From: Candidatus Hydrogenedentota bacterium
Lineage (GTDB): Bacteria > UBA8481 > J006
DNA: 15,750 bases
Assembly: GCA_003697085.1 (NCBI GenBank)
Contig: RFFU01000029.1
Coordinates: 1-15,750 of the forward strand
Direction of reading: 5' to 3'
Shown here: one piece after another, positions 6,576-14,820 of the stretch
Layout: every line of letters starts with the position of its first letter
Position numbering within the stretch: position 1 is the first letter of the stretch
The notes under the pieces: generated by a model
Database searches by the model: none
What the model saw: the letters and a program-made list of their open reading frames with translations, nothing else
What the model was told of the DNA's origin: nothing
Program-made: the position numbers and the translations under genes

Positions 6576-8735
6576 TCACGAACTGAACCGACTAAGAATT
6601 ACACCTAAAAGGGTATCCGGTTGCCAAAGCGGAGCCCCTTCCTCTAAATCATAATATCGTTCCGGATTACGAAAACTCTCCTTCACCGCCGTCAAATTTT
6701 CGACTCCGCATCCGTATTTCACCACGGTTATCTTATCCCCCAAGTACTCCAGATACCGCGAACTCATCTCGAGATCGGCGTAACTGAGCGCCAATTTTTC
6801 CCGAATGTTTTCTTCTGCCGCCCCCCGTTTGAAAGCCCCATCGCCTGATGCCGTTTCTCCTTCCTTCCCTTCCCGGAAACTTCTCCCCGAAGGTACCGTT
6901 CCTCCTCCCTCCTCCTCCGCCTTCAGGGTCGCGATAATCTCCCTTATGTTCTCGGCGTTGGTCCCGAAAACGAAAAGACTTTCAAGAGGAAGAACCAGTT
7001 TCTCGATCCGCTTGAAAATTGCCGGCTTGATCTGCGCAGCCTCGAGCAACTTCGCCAGGCGCCTTCTTCGGTTCTCCTTCGGTTCGATTCGTATCCCTCG
7101 TCCCACCGATTGCAGAACAAATTTCTCCGCATCACGTCCGACCCCGATGTTGATGAACAAAATCACGTTGGGCCGGTTGGAATCCCACCCTTCATAGAAC
7201 GCCCGGGATCCCATCAAGACATTTATCTCGGAATCGTTGCGATTGATCCGGCGAAAAACACTCTCATTCGCGAATCCTTCGTTGATCTCGTATCCCTCGA
7301 GTTTCTCCGCGAGCCAGCCCGAGATGTCTCCGATCTTGATCAAGGCGAACGGCTTCTCCGTCGTCATCAGCCTCAAAATCATCTCGCGCCGATTGTCTGG
7401 AATCTTCAAGACCTCGAACCTGCCCGGCGTTCGGGCGTTAAAAACGTATTTCAGGAGATCCGCGTATCCCAAACCTGAAACCAAGCCCTCGTCGATACCG
7501 CTTTCCCGCTTCTCGAACAGAAACTTCCTCGCCCCCCCGAATTCCGCGAGCAATTCCTCCTTGGCCCTTCTCAACAAATCGATGCGTATCTCCCCTCGCG
7601 CCACCTTCTCCAATTCCCGGAAAAACAACTCCAAATCCGATCGTTCCACGTCCACCGAATTCACCAAGGTCAAAAGGAGTGGCCTGTGGTAGAGCGACGA
7701 ATCGATCCTCCCGATCTCCTCGTAACGTTTTCTCAGGGAGGCCAGAAGCAAAAGGGTTTTCAAAACAACCCTTTGTTTTTCCAGTGCCGAAAATTCATCC
7801 TCTCCTCGAAACATCTTTATTCCAGCGGACGATACTCCAACGTGTTTGCCGTATCCCTCCTCTACGAATCGAGAAAGATTGAAATTGAAGACGCACGTCG
7901 CGAAATCCCTTGGGTCCGTGAATGTCGCGGAAAAATTGAAGAGAAATCGGTTTCTCGAAAGAATCGAGTACAGGATTTGTCGCTTGCTCTCTTCCCTGTC
8001 CCCCTTGTGCGCTTCATCCAGAAACACGTACCATCTTCCCCCGTTGTCATAGTCTCTGAAATCGACGATCTTTTCCTTTCGCTCGTCGGAAATCAAATCC
8101 GACCGGTAATAAAAAACGGTGACCTCGTTTTTCTCGAACGGCAAGACATTGTCCCGCTTTACGCTTTCATAATCCCTCAAATTCTCGAGCCTTATTCTTC
8201 CCTCGACATTCCAAGCGTTGAATTCCTCGACATGATTCCTGAATTGGTCCAAGAGATCGTCCCGGTGTGCCAAAAAGAGAATGTCTCCCGGCGGCAAATC
8301 CCTTTTCCCGATCAGCCTCCCCAGAAACTCGATCAGCTTGATGATGATCAGTGTCTTTCCGGACCCCGTGGCCATCCAAAAACTCATCCTGTTCAGGAAT
8401 GCCGAAAAAGAAATTTTTCCATCGCGGACCGGAAAATCGTCCGGATACTCTAAAAGATATCGCGCCGCCCTCGCCTCCTGCTTCTTCCTCAGATCAAATA
8501 CAAGTTCCTCCTCCCATCCTGTCAATCCTAGGCATTGTAACAGCGCCTCCCGGTCCGCACGCTTCTTCCGAAAATAGAGATGCAATGCCTTCAAGCCGCT
8601 TCGCAATGCCGCCCTCTGAAACTCGAAAAGCGACTTCTTTTTCGAAAACTTCCCAAGGTCCAATGTCCGCCATTGGATCGGCATTTCATTGAATTTGATC
8701 TCCTCCACTTTTTCTTGAATGTGAAATCTTCTCAA
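6576..8735 (-). CDS. Type III-like restriction subunit Res (SF2 helicase), C-terminally truncated
   Basis: This is a superfamily 2 DNA translocase of the type III restriction Res family. With the start used here (719 residues): Walker A MATGSGKT near 121-128, motif II DEAH at 240-243, motif III SAT at 269-271, motif V GSRAFYEGWD near 509-518, and motif VI QSVGRGIR at 542-549. Type III Res proteins usually have about 900-1000 residues, with a PD-(D/E)XK nuclease domain after the helicase. Here only ~170 residues follow motif VI and no nuclease motif is visible, so DNA cleavage is probably lost. The frame is open to an ATG at 8822, but that would overlap mod by 74 bp. TTG at 8735, 13 bp after the mod stop and just before RRFHIQEKVEEIKF, is more natural, with a weak GGCGGG upstream. 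It may be a decaying gene or a helicase-only partner. Confidence 0.8.
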   Translation of the reverse strand: MRRFHIQEKVEEIKFNEMPIQWRTLDLGKFSKKKSLFEFQRAALRSGLKALHLYFRKKRADREALLQCLGLTGWEEELVFDLRKKQEARAARYLLEYPDDFPVRDGKISFSAFLNRMSFWMATGSGKTLIIIKLIEFLGRLIGKRDLPPGDILFLAHRDDLLDQFRNHVEEFNAWNVEGRIRLENLRDYESVKRDNVLPFEKNEVTVFYYRSDLISDERKEKIVDFRDYDNGGRWYVFLDEAHKGDREESKRQILYSILSRNRFLFNFSATFTDPRDFATCVFNFNLSRFVEEGYGKHVGVSSAGIKMFRGEDEFSALEKQRVVLKTLLLLASLRKRYEEIGRIDSSLYHRPLLLTLVNSVDVERSDLELFFRELEKVARGEIRIDLLRRAKEELLAEFGGARKFLFEKRESGIDEGLVSGLGYADLLKYVFNARTPGRFEVLKIPDNRREMILRLMTTEKPFALIKIGDISGWLAEKLEGYEINEGFANESVFRRINRNDSEINVLMGSRAFYEGWDSNRPNVILFINIGVGRDAEKFVLQSVGRGIRIEPKENRRRRLAKLLEAAQIKPAIFKRIEKLVLPLESLFVFGTNAENIREIIATLKAEEEGGGTVPSGRSFREGKEGETASGDGAFKRGAAEENIREKLALSYADLEMSSRYLEYLGDKITVVKYGCGVENLTAVKESFRNPERYYDLEEGAPLWQPDTLLGVILSRFSS

Positions 8736-8748
8736 AACGGGAACCCGC

Positions 8749-11316
8749 CTATTCCCACCAAAGGAGCGGCTTGATAAGCCGATGATCCGGCTTCTCCGTA
8801 TTTTCCCTCGATCCATCTTCAAAAACCACCGCCCTCTCCTCGATCCTTCGTATCCGTTTGCCGGTCAGATTCGAAATCGTTTCGGCGAGGTCCACGGCGG
8901 GGTACAGATTCTCCACGTTCACTTCGACCTTCTTTTTGTCGTGATCGATCTCCAACGCCGCGAGCATCTTTTCATCCTTGAGGAAGACATACTGTTGATA
9001 CGGATCTGTCGCGGGACCTTTGAAGGGTTCGCCGTCGTCGTATCCGCATTTCGCCAAGGCTTCCTCGTACTGTTCGAGCTCGTAGTATTTGAAGAACCCA
9101 CCGGCTCTTTTCGCGTTGTACTTCTTCTTCACGTTCTTCTTCTTCGAAATTCCCGAACCGTCATAAGCCAAAACCCGCTTCATTCTCCGAAGAATGACAT
9201 CGTTGAAATGTTCGCCCATCTCCACGCCGATCCATCTTCGTCCCAGTTTCTGGGCCACGGCCGCCGTCGTCCCCGAACCCAGGAAGAAATCCATCACGAT
9301 ATCCCCTTCGCGGGAAGAAGATTCAATGACCCTTTCGAGAAGAGCCTCCGAGTTTTCCGTGGCAAACGACTGTGAATCGGAATAGGAGGGAATATCCGTC
9401 CAATCATCTCCCAATTTTCTCATATTCGACGGAAGATACTCCACCTTCCACCGATCGGCGCCGCATTCGAGGCAGGTCTCGATTTTCGAAACACCGAAAA
9501 CATTCTTCTTTTCCAGATCGGCGTACTTGTAATTTTCCTTCTTCGATCCGCCGGTGAAATCGCTCCCCGATTCCTGCTCGTCAAAATAATAGATCGCGCC
9601 GCATTCTTCACATTTCAAACGAAGAAAGTGCTCCTTGAGCAGTCGATCGACCTTTTCTTGAACAAGCGAAAAATGCTGTCCTTTCGGCGGAAACAACCTC
9701 TTCCCAAGAAATCTTCTCTCCCGAGGCCTTCTCTCCCCTTGCTTCAAGAAGCCCGTCCACTTTACCTTGCTCGTATCCTTTTCGACAAAAAGGTCTTTGC
9801 GGAAAGAATCTTCCGATTTCGCATAATAAAAAAGACTCTCATTTTCCACCTCGAACTTGCCGGGAGTTCCCATCGACTGCCTCTTCCGTTTGAGTTTGAT
9901 CTCATTCCGAAAATTCGAATCAAAAATCTCGTCCATCAAACATCGGACAATCCAGTTGCCGTTGTAATCACACCTCACAAAAATACTCCCCCTTTCGTGC
10001 AACCATTTCTTCGCCAGCGCCAACCTGTTTTCGAGCAGCGTGGCCCAATTCGCGTCCTTATAGTTCGTGCGGTAAAGAAAGAGGTCGGAAGAGCCGAGAT
10101 TGAACGGCGGATCGATGTAGATCACCTGTATCCGACCTCGAAATTTCGGAAGAGCCGTCTTCAAGGCCTGGTAATTCTCGCTCTTGATCAGCCAACCGTC
10201 CAGGGATTCATCCAGATTCTCGAATAACCCCAGAATCTCGAGTTCCAAATCCTTGAAGTATTTCGTGTCCAGCGGAAGAAATTTGTATCGTTCCGAGAGG
10301 ACACTGTCCCCCGTCGCGGCGGTTTCGAAAATCTCTTCCTCCCGGAACGTGTCATTCACGATTCCCAGTTCCTTCCATTCCTTGATCTGTTTCGCCATAT
10401 TCCCGTGCTTGACGATTCGTCTCAGGAGGTTCGTATCGGTAATCCTCTCCAGGGTAATCACGTAATGCGCGTTCTTGACGAACTTCGGCTTGTTCCAAAT
10501 CTTCACCAACTCATCTTCGAACTGCGAGATAAAATCGATGATCTTGAAGGCGATCTTCTTCAGGATCTGCAGTTGATTGACTCTCTCGGCGATCCACTCC
10601 GGCCCGCCCTCCCAGAAATACCGATAACTCCACAGTTTGAACTGCTCCTTCAAAAAAGCACCGGCATTCTTGTTTATGAAGAAATCGACCTCGTTCTGCT
10701 TCTCGAAGATTCTGAAAGCACGCCTCACCTCTTCTTCCGAAACGACCATCCCTCTCTTCTTTGCAGCCTTCAAAATCCCTTCGAGTTTCGTTTTTCTTCC
10801 CCTCTCGGAATACTGCACGTTGAACACGATCGTCCCGTCCTCCCGGATCTCGCTCAATTCGTACACGAGGGATCGCCGCTCGTTGGCTTTCTTGTTCTCT
10901 ATCTGTGAGGCATCGAAATAAAATTTGAGCCCGTCGAATTCCACCGGCAGACTCCGGAAGATTCGATCCGTCTTGACGTAATAGAGCATCCGCGTTTTCC
11001 AGAAGAGGATGATGTCCCTTCTTGGCGTGTAAACTCTTTCGTAAACGTGGTCGTGAAAAGGCGTGGAACCGAAATAGATCGAACCGCTCTCCGTGAAATA
11101 ACGTCTGAAAAACGAGTAGAGCTTGTCGAAAAGTTCATCGCGAAACGACGGGTGGTCCTTGAGTGCCGCATCGACGTCCTCCTTCAAGAGACCTTCGATT
11201 GCGCGGTAGTAATTCGACTTAATCCTCATCAAATTCACGAAACCGCCGCGTCCCTCGATCCGCACGCCGACGAAAACGTCCCACAAGGCTTTGTAGAATC
11301 TTTCTTCCTTCGTCAT
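8749..11316 (-). CDS. Type III-like DNA adenine methyltransferase Mod (beta class)
   Basis: The 855-residue product has the N6-adenine methyltransferase motifs in beta-class order: catalytic motif IV DPPF (about 402-405) first, then the AdoMet-binding FLGSGTT (about 678-684). The region between, expected to hold the target recognition domain, contains two CxxC pairs (CEEC near 569-572, CLEC near 615-618) that look like a zinc ribbon. Before motif IV lie ~390 residues without methyltransferase motifs, rich in aromatic and charged residues; this long N-terminal domain recurs in some restriction-linked methyltransferases, with unknown function. It should methylate adenine at a specific site and, with Res, form the complex. 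ATG at 11316 is preferred; the TTG two codons earlier is less likely. Base composition appears more AT-rich than in the flanking genes, consistent with transfer. Confidence 0.87.
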   Translation of the reverse strand: MTKEERFYKALWDVFVGVRIEGRGGFVNLMRIKSNYYRAIEGLLKEDVDAALKDHPSFRDELFDKLYSFFRRYFTESGSIYFGSTPFHDHVYERVYTPRRDIILFWKTRMLYYVKTDRIFRSLPVEFDGLKFYFDASQIENKKANERRSLVYELSEIREDGTIVFNVQYSERGRKTKLEGILKAAKKRGMVVSEEEVRRAFRIFEKQNEVDFFINKNAGAFLKEQFKLWSYRYFWEGGPEWIAERVNQLQILKKIAFKIIDFISQFEDELVKIWNKPKFVKNAHYVITLERITDTNLLRRIVKHGNMAKQIKEWKELGIVNDTFREEEIFETAATGDSVLSERYKFLPLDTKYFKDLELEILGLFENLDESLDGWLIKSENYQALKTALPKFRGRIQVIYIDPPFNLGSSDLFLYRTNYKDANWATLLENRLALAKKWLHERGSIFVRCDYNGNWIVRCLMDEIFDSNFRNEIKLKRKRQSMGTPGKFEVENESLFYYAKSEDSFRKDLFVEKDTSKVKWTGFLKQGERRPRERRFLGKRLFPPKGQHFSLVQEKVDRLLKEHFLRLKCEECGAIYYFDEQESGSDFTGGSKKENYKYADLEKKNVFGVSKIETCLECGADRWKVEYLPSNMRKLGDDWTDIPSYSDSQSFATENSEALLERVIESSSREGDIVMDFFLGSGTTAAVAQKLGRRWIGVEMGEHFNDVILRRMKRVLAYDGSGISKKKNVKKKYNAKRAGGFFKYYELEQYEEALAKCGYDDGEPFKGPATDPYQQYVFLKDEKMLAALEIDHDKKKVEVNVENLYPAVDLAETISNLTGKRIRRIEERAVVFEDGSRENTEKPDHRLIKPLLWWE

Positions 11317-11399
11317 ATTCAATCTCTCGCCACGCCCTCTTCCTCTTCCTCCCGCCGAATAACTCTACAAGGCCTGCCGCCTCGTGAGAATCATCTTCG

Positions 11400-11482
11400 C
11401 TTCTCTTCCCCACGTTTCACATCCCTTTTCATGATCTCGAACAGGATTCCGGCACGGCTCGAGGAAACGTGGGAAGAAGAGG
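11400..11482. promoter_or_regulatory. Inverted repeat in the mod-bioB divergent intergenic region
   Basis: A 10-bp perfect inverted repeat, CCCACGTTTC at 11409-11418 and GAAACGTGGG at 11464-11473, is flanked by further, imperfectly pairing purine/pyrimidine sequence, with a 45-bp loop. It sits between the divergent mod and bioB starts, so it could be an operator pair or a leader stem. It does not match the BirA operator consensus (TTGTAAACC and its inverse). No convincing -35/-10 pair was found for either gene. Confidence 0.3.
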
Positions 11483-11547
11483 CGTCTCCCTTCCGAGGCC
11501 GTGGCTGCATTCCCACGCAACTTCCCGGTTTTCTTCCCCGCCGAGTT

Positions 11548-12654
11548 ATGGCATTCTCCGGTCCTATGAAGACTCTTTCCCGGGATGAAATCGTGGATCT
11601 TCTCTCGGCGGACCGCCCGCACTTCCTCGAACTACTCGAAGAAGCACGGAAGATGCGCGAGAAACATTACGATCGGTTCGTGACGATTCACATCCTTTCC
11701 AACGCCAAGTCCGGCCGGTGCTCCGAGGACTGCGGGTTCTGTTCGCAATCCGCACGGTATTCGACCGCGATCGAGACGTACCCGCTCTTGAAACCCGAGA
11801 CGCTGCTCGAACAAGCGAGCAACGCAGCGGCCGCGGGAGCAGAGAAGTTCTGTATCGTCACGGCGACCCGCGCCGCAACCCGCCCCTTGCTCGATAAACT
11901 CTGCCCGACCATCTCGACCATCAAGAAAACCTTTCCCCATCTCAAAATCTGCACCTCCCTCGGCCTCCTCACCCCTGAAGCCGCTCAAAGACTCAAGGAA
12001 GCAGGCGCGGACCGCTACAACCACAATCTGGAGACCTCTGAACGATTCTTTCCCAATCTCGTGACCACTCACTCTTGGACTGACCGCGTCCGCAGCGTCG
12101 AGATCGCGAAAACGGCGGGACTCGAGACGTGCTGTGGCGGATTGGTGGGGATCGGCGAAACGAAGGAAGATATCGCCGATTGGCTCCTCGCACTCCATCG
12201 GCTCGACGTGGATTCCATTCCCATCAACCTCTTCGATCCGAGACCGGGCACGCCGTATGCCTCGGTCCGCCCGCTCTCAGCGACAGAGGCCTTGCGAATC
12301 TTGGCGTTGGCACGGCTCGTTCATCCCCATCGCGACATCCGTTGCGCCGGAGGACGGGAAAAGATTCTCGGGCCGCTCCAGCCCCTGGCTCTCTTTGCCG
12401 TCAATTCGATCTTTTCCAATGGGTATCTGACGACTCCCGGCCAAGGCCTCGCCGCCGATAGAGAAATGATTCGGGCCGTGGGTTATCAAATCCGCGAAAT
12501 CCGGGAGAAAAGTGGAAGCGAAAGGATTGACGAAAATACCGCTGCCCCCTTCCCGAAAACCGGGCTTCAGTCCACTTCGACGAGTTCGAGCGACCGGCCC
12601 CTCAAAACCGCCAAAACCCGGCCTGAACAGGCGACGTCCCTAAGATCGTCGTAG
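11548..12654 (+). CDS. bioB: Biotin synthase BioB
   Basis: BioB is a radical SAM enzyme that inserts sulfur into dethiobiotin, the last step of biotin synthesis. The product has 368 residues. The 4Fe-4S motif is CSEDCGFC (Cys58, Cys62, Cys65) after HILSNAKSG. The auxiliary 2Fe-2S ligands seen in E. coli BioB are all present: Cys in EKFCIVTA, Cys in LKICTSLG, Cys in LETCCGG, and the Arg in DIRCAGGRE. YNHNLET and the C-terminal NSIFSNGYLTTPGQ block also match. ATG at 11548 is used; ATG at 11566 is an alternative, and neither has a clear Shine-Dalgarno. The open frame extends far upstream, but that part is antisense to mod. The last ~29 residues overlap the convergent neighbour's 3' end and exceed the usual length. 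No other bio gene is present. Confidence 0.93.
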   Translation: MAFSGPMKTLSRDEIVDLLSADRPHFLELLEEARKMREKHYDRFVTIHILSNAKSGRCSEDCGFCSQSARYSTAIETYPLLKPETLLEQASNAAAAGAEKFCIVTATRAATRPLLDKLCPTISTIKKTFPHLKICTSLGLLTPEAAQRLKEAGADRYNHNLETSERFFPNLVTTHSWTDRVRSVEIAKTAGLETCCGGLVGIGETKEDIADWLLALHRLDVDSIPINLFDPRPGTPYASVRPLSATEALRILALARLVHPHRDIRCAGGREKILGPLQPLALFAVNSIFSNGYLTTPGQGLAADREMIRAVGYQIREIREKSGSERIDENTAAPFPKTGLQSTSTSSSDRPLKTAKTRPEQATSLRSS

Positions 12655-13709
12655 AACGGCGAGGAAAAGAGAAGTTCCTTTCCTCGAAAAATCCTGACTC
12701 CCCTTCGCGCCGCCTCATCGATCTGAATCTTTACGGAAAGAGTCCCTCGGGCGGTCTTCAAAAGGAGAGGTTCCGCCGGACAATCCGTCGATACCCCCAC
12801 CACTCGGGCTCCCGTTTCCCACAACAGAACCCGTGCATTTCCCACGCAAACTTCCGCCGCTCCGTCCGGTCGAACACGTACGCGTTTCGGTTCCGGGTCC
12901 AACCCGACGTATCTTCCGAGAAACCTCAGGCGGCCCAGACGAAGTGACTTTCTCTCGAAATGAAGCGCCGGAAAGAGTCGCACAGGACGCTCCGACATCC
13001 CGATCTCCCGCCCCCCGACACCGTCAAAGATGATCACACGAACGCTGTCACCGGCGGCGGACCGCGAGTAGATCGGAAGAAGGACCCACCGGGCATCGTA
13101 CTCCTTCGCGGCCGCGACGATCGGCCGCGTATCCCGCCGTCCGCTTGCGTCAAGGGACGCCCCGTCCAGTTCCACCGGCCCCACGACACTCCGAATCCGT
13201 CCCGGAAGCGCCCAGGAGGAATCCTGCTCCCCCGTCAGAGCAGCCAGGAATTCATCGTCAAAGCGCTTTGCGAAGAAATCCGGGGCCCCCACGAGCGAAG
13301 CGACGAGAAACCTCTCGCTTCCGTCCCCCGAATCGGCCTTCCCGCCCGTCCCCTCCTCCGAGGTTCCTCCTCCGTACCCTCCGGAGGCCGCCGCTTCGAA
13401 TGCGACGCCTTCCCTCCCGCCGGCCCCTCGCCCGGCGGGAATCACTTCATCCCCGGCCCGAACCGCTCCCGACAGGATTCGAATGGAGATGTGGTCCTTC
13501 CAGGAACGAAAGACCCGCCCCTCACCGACGATAACCTCCCCTCGGCGGAATTTGACCGGCCCATTCCTTGAAACGGAAGTTCCGAGGGGCGTCGCGATGG
13601 CCACACCGGACTGCACAAAAAAGACTTCTCCCCTCGACTCCGCCCTCAAGCGGGGAACTTTGACGACCGATGTATAAAGAAGAAGAGAAATGAAAAGGAG
13701 GTAGGCCAT
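12567..13709 (-). CDS. Hypothetical exported or membrane-anchored protein
   Basis: I do not recognise this 380-residue product. It starts with a hydrophobic stretch, MAYLLFISLLLYTSVVKV, followed by RLRAES, fitting a signal peptide or single anchor. Next is a beta-rich segment with RNGPVKFRRGEVIVGEGRVF and LSGAVRAGDEVIPAG, somewhat like SH3-type folds of envelope or flagellar proteins. A Gly/Ser/Glu-rich linker (about 100-130) follows, then a mixed alpha/beta part with VAAAKEYDARWVLLPIYSR, and a C-terminal beta-rich part. No catalytic motif is evident. The frame is open to 13805, but the extra part is antisense to the small gene at 13708-13878 and Ser/Arg-rich, so ATG at 13709 is preferred although no Shine-Dalgarno precedes it. 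Its 3' end overlaps bioB by 88 bp. Confidence 0.65.
   Translation of the reverse strand: MAYLLFISLLLYTSVVKVPRLRAESRGEVFFVQSGVAIATPLGTSVSRNGPVKFRRGEVIVGEGRVFRSWKDHISIRILSGAVRAGDEVIPAGRGAGGREGVAFEAAASGGYGGGTSEEGTGGKADSGDGSERFLVASLVGAPDFFAKRFDDEFLAALTGEQDSSWALPGRIRSVVGPVELDGASLDASGRRDTRPIVAAAKEYDARWVLLPIYSRSAAGDSVRVIIFDGVGGREIGMSERPVRLFPALHFERKSLRLGRLRFLGRYVGLDPEPKRVRVRPDGAAEVCVGNARVLLWETGARVVGVSTDCPAEPLLLKTARGTLSVKIQIDEAARRGVRIFRGKELLFSSPFYDDLRDVACSGRVLAVLRGRSLELVEVD
13673..13678 (+). promoter_or_regulatory. Possible -10 element of the 56-codon gene
   Basis: TATAAA (5 of 6 to TATAAT), preceded directly by TG, lies 29 bp before the ATG of the small gene. No good -35 occurs at 16-18 bp; TTGACG at 13660-13665 is only 7 bp upstream. 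The call is tentative. Confidence 0.3.
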
Positions 13710-13878
13710 GCGGAAGAATGTGCGGGAATTTCTCGAGTACATCGACCGGCGGATTACGCTTCTGGAAGCCGAATTAGAACGGCTCGAGCAGGCGCGGGAA
13801 TCCATCCTTCGGAACGGTTACCAAACCGACTCGACCGGAACTCCCATCTGCGACGCAACCCAGAAGGCCGTCTGCTAG
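13708..13878 (+). CDS. Small coiled-coil-like protein, 56 residues, unknown function
   Basis: A short gene supported mainly by its ribosome binding site: AAGGAGGT (13695-13702) sits 5 nt before ATG. The product begins MRKNVREFLEYIDRRITLLE and continues as a charged amphipathic helix with Leu/Ile at heptad-like spacing to about residue 36. A short polar tail with two Cys (48 and 56) ends at TAG. It probably forms a helical hairpin or coiled-coil oligomer; no function can be assigned. Its start codon overlaps, on the opposite strand, the proposed start of the hypothetical gene, and it converges on the PHP gene with 44 bp between the stops. The strong ribosome binding site and protein-like helix argue against chance, although the reverse strand is also open here. 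Confidence 0.65.
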   Translation: MRKNVREFLEYIDRRITLLEAELERLEQARESILRNGYQTDSTGTPICDATQKAVC

Positions 13879-13887
13879 GGCGCGCCG

Positions 13888-13921
13888 CCGGACCGAACGT
13901 CTCCATCGAATATCCGTCCGG
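13888..13921. other. Inverted repeat between convergent stops
   Basis: CCGGAC (13888-13893) pairs with GTCCGG (13916-13921) around a 22-nt loop, between the convergent stops of the 56-codon gene and the PHP gene. It could act as a bidirectional hairpin, but neither side has a T-tract. Confidence 0.25.
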
Positions 13922-13922
13922 A

Positions 13923-14759
13923 TCAAAAGACCCGTAACCGCGCATCCCGGAGACGCTCCACCATCTCTCGCGCGAGACGAACCATACCCAACGGTCTATC
14001 CTTCCGAAAGTCTCCATGAAAATCCGACCCGCCCGTGAGAAGCAAGCCGTACCGTTCCGCGACGCCGGCCCAGTAGGAGCGCGTCGAATCGTCATAAAAA
14101 GCATAATACCCTTCCAGTCCCATCAAACCTTGCTTTGCGAAGACCCCAATCATCACTTCGTCTCCAAAGGTGTGAGGGTGCGCCAGGATCGGCACCCCTC
14201 CGGACTTTAGGATCAGTTCGATCGCCTCGACCGGTTTCAGCCTTGGCGAAGGTATGTAGGCCGCCTGTCCGACCGAAAGATAGGACCGAAACGCCTCTTC
14301 CGTATCCGGCACATAACCGGCCTCTTGCAGAGCTCTGGCAATGTGCGGCCGGCCGATACTCCGCCCCGCCACGTCCTCCGGAATCTCGATTCGTATGCCC
14401 ATTCCTTCCAGGCGCGAGACGATCTCTTCCGCGCGCCGGCGGCGGCGCCGGCGGAGATAATCCAAAGGCTCCCTCAGGAACGGCGAATGTGGATCGATAA
14501 AGTATCCGAGTATGTGGCAGGTCCCGCGCATCGTCTCGCACGAAATCTCGATCCCTGGAACGACAAGAAAATTTCCGCCGTTCGTAATCTCTAAAGCATC
14601 CACAACCCCGGAAATCGTGTCGTGATCCGTGATCCCCACCCCCTCCAACCCGACCTCCCTCGCCAGAGCAATCAGTTCTTCCGCCGAATTTTGTCCATCG
14701 GAAGCCGTGGTATGCGTGTGGAGATCCACACCCCCTTCCGTTACCAAAATATTCTTCAC
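13923..14759 (-). CDS. PHP-domain phosphoesterase (RNase AM / YciV / TrpH type)
   Basis: The 278-residue product is a complete PHP-domain protein. It shows the metal-binding motifs in order: DLHTHTTASDG (about 12-22), GITDHDT (about 42-48), VPGIEIS (about 67-73), ILAHPH (about 195-200), and GGSDFHG near 243-249. Length and motif order match the YciV/TrpH family, whose characterised members are 5'-3' exoribonucleases (RNase AM) or 3',5'-nucleoside bisphosphate phosphatases, acting in the cytoplasm with a trinuclear metal centre. The start is GTG at 14759, preceded by TTGGAG 5 nt upstream. A good promoter lies 33 bp before the start, so the gene appears monocistronic. Which of the two activities dominates cannot be decided from the sequence. 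Confidence 0.88.
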   Translation of the reverse strand: MKNILVTEGGVDLHTHTTASDGQNSAEELIALAREVGLEGVGITDHDTISGVVDALEITNGGNFLVVPGIEISCETMRGTCHILGYFIDPHSPFLREPLDYLRRRRRRRAEEIVSRLEGMGIRIEIPEDVAGRSIGRPHIARALQEAGYVPDTEEAFRSYLSVGQAAYIPSPRLKPVEAIELILKSGGVPILAHPHTFGDEVMIGVFAKQGLMGLEGYYAFYDDSTRSYWAGVAERYGLLLTGGSDFHGDFRKDRPLGMVRLAREMVERLRDARLRVF

Positions 14760-14792
14760 GTTCGCTCCAATCTCTCCCGATTCACACCGGCT

Positions 14793-14820
14793 ATTTTACT
14801 CCATCAGGTGAATCTGTCAC
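14793..14820 (-). promoter_or_regulatory. Sigma-70-like promoter of the PHP gene
   Basis: On the minus strand, GTGACA (14820-14815, 5 of 6) and TAAAAT (14798-14793, 5 of 6) are separated by 16 bp. The -10 ends 33 bp before the GTG start, implying a leader of about 25 nt. This is the best promoter match in the window. Confidence 0.65.

Noticed and set aside
11047-11547. N-terminal extension of bioB by up to 167 codons
   Set aside because: The extension is antisense to mod up to about 11316 and has no BioB similarity. BioB homology starts shortly after the ATG at 11548.
13710-13805. 32-codon upstream extension of the hypothetical exported protein
   Set aside because: It is Ser/Arg-rich, would bury the signal-like N-terminus, and lies antisense to the small gene with a strong Shine-Dalgarno.
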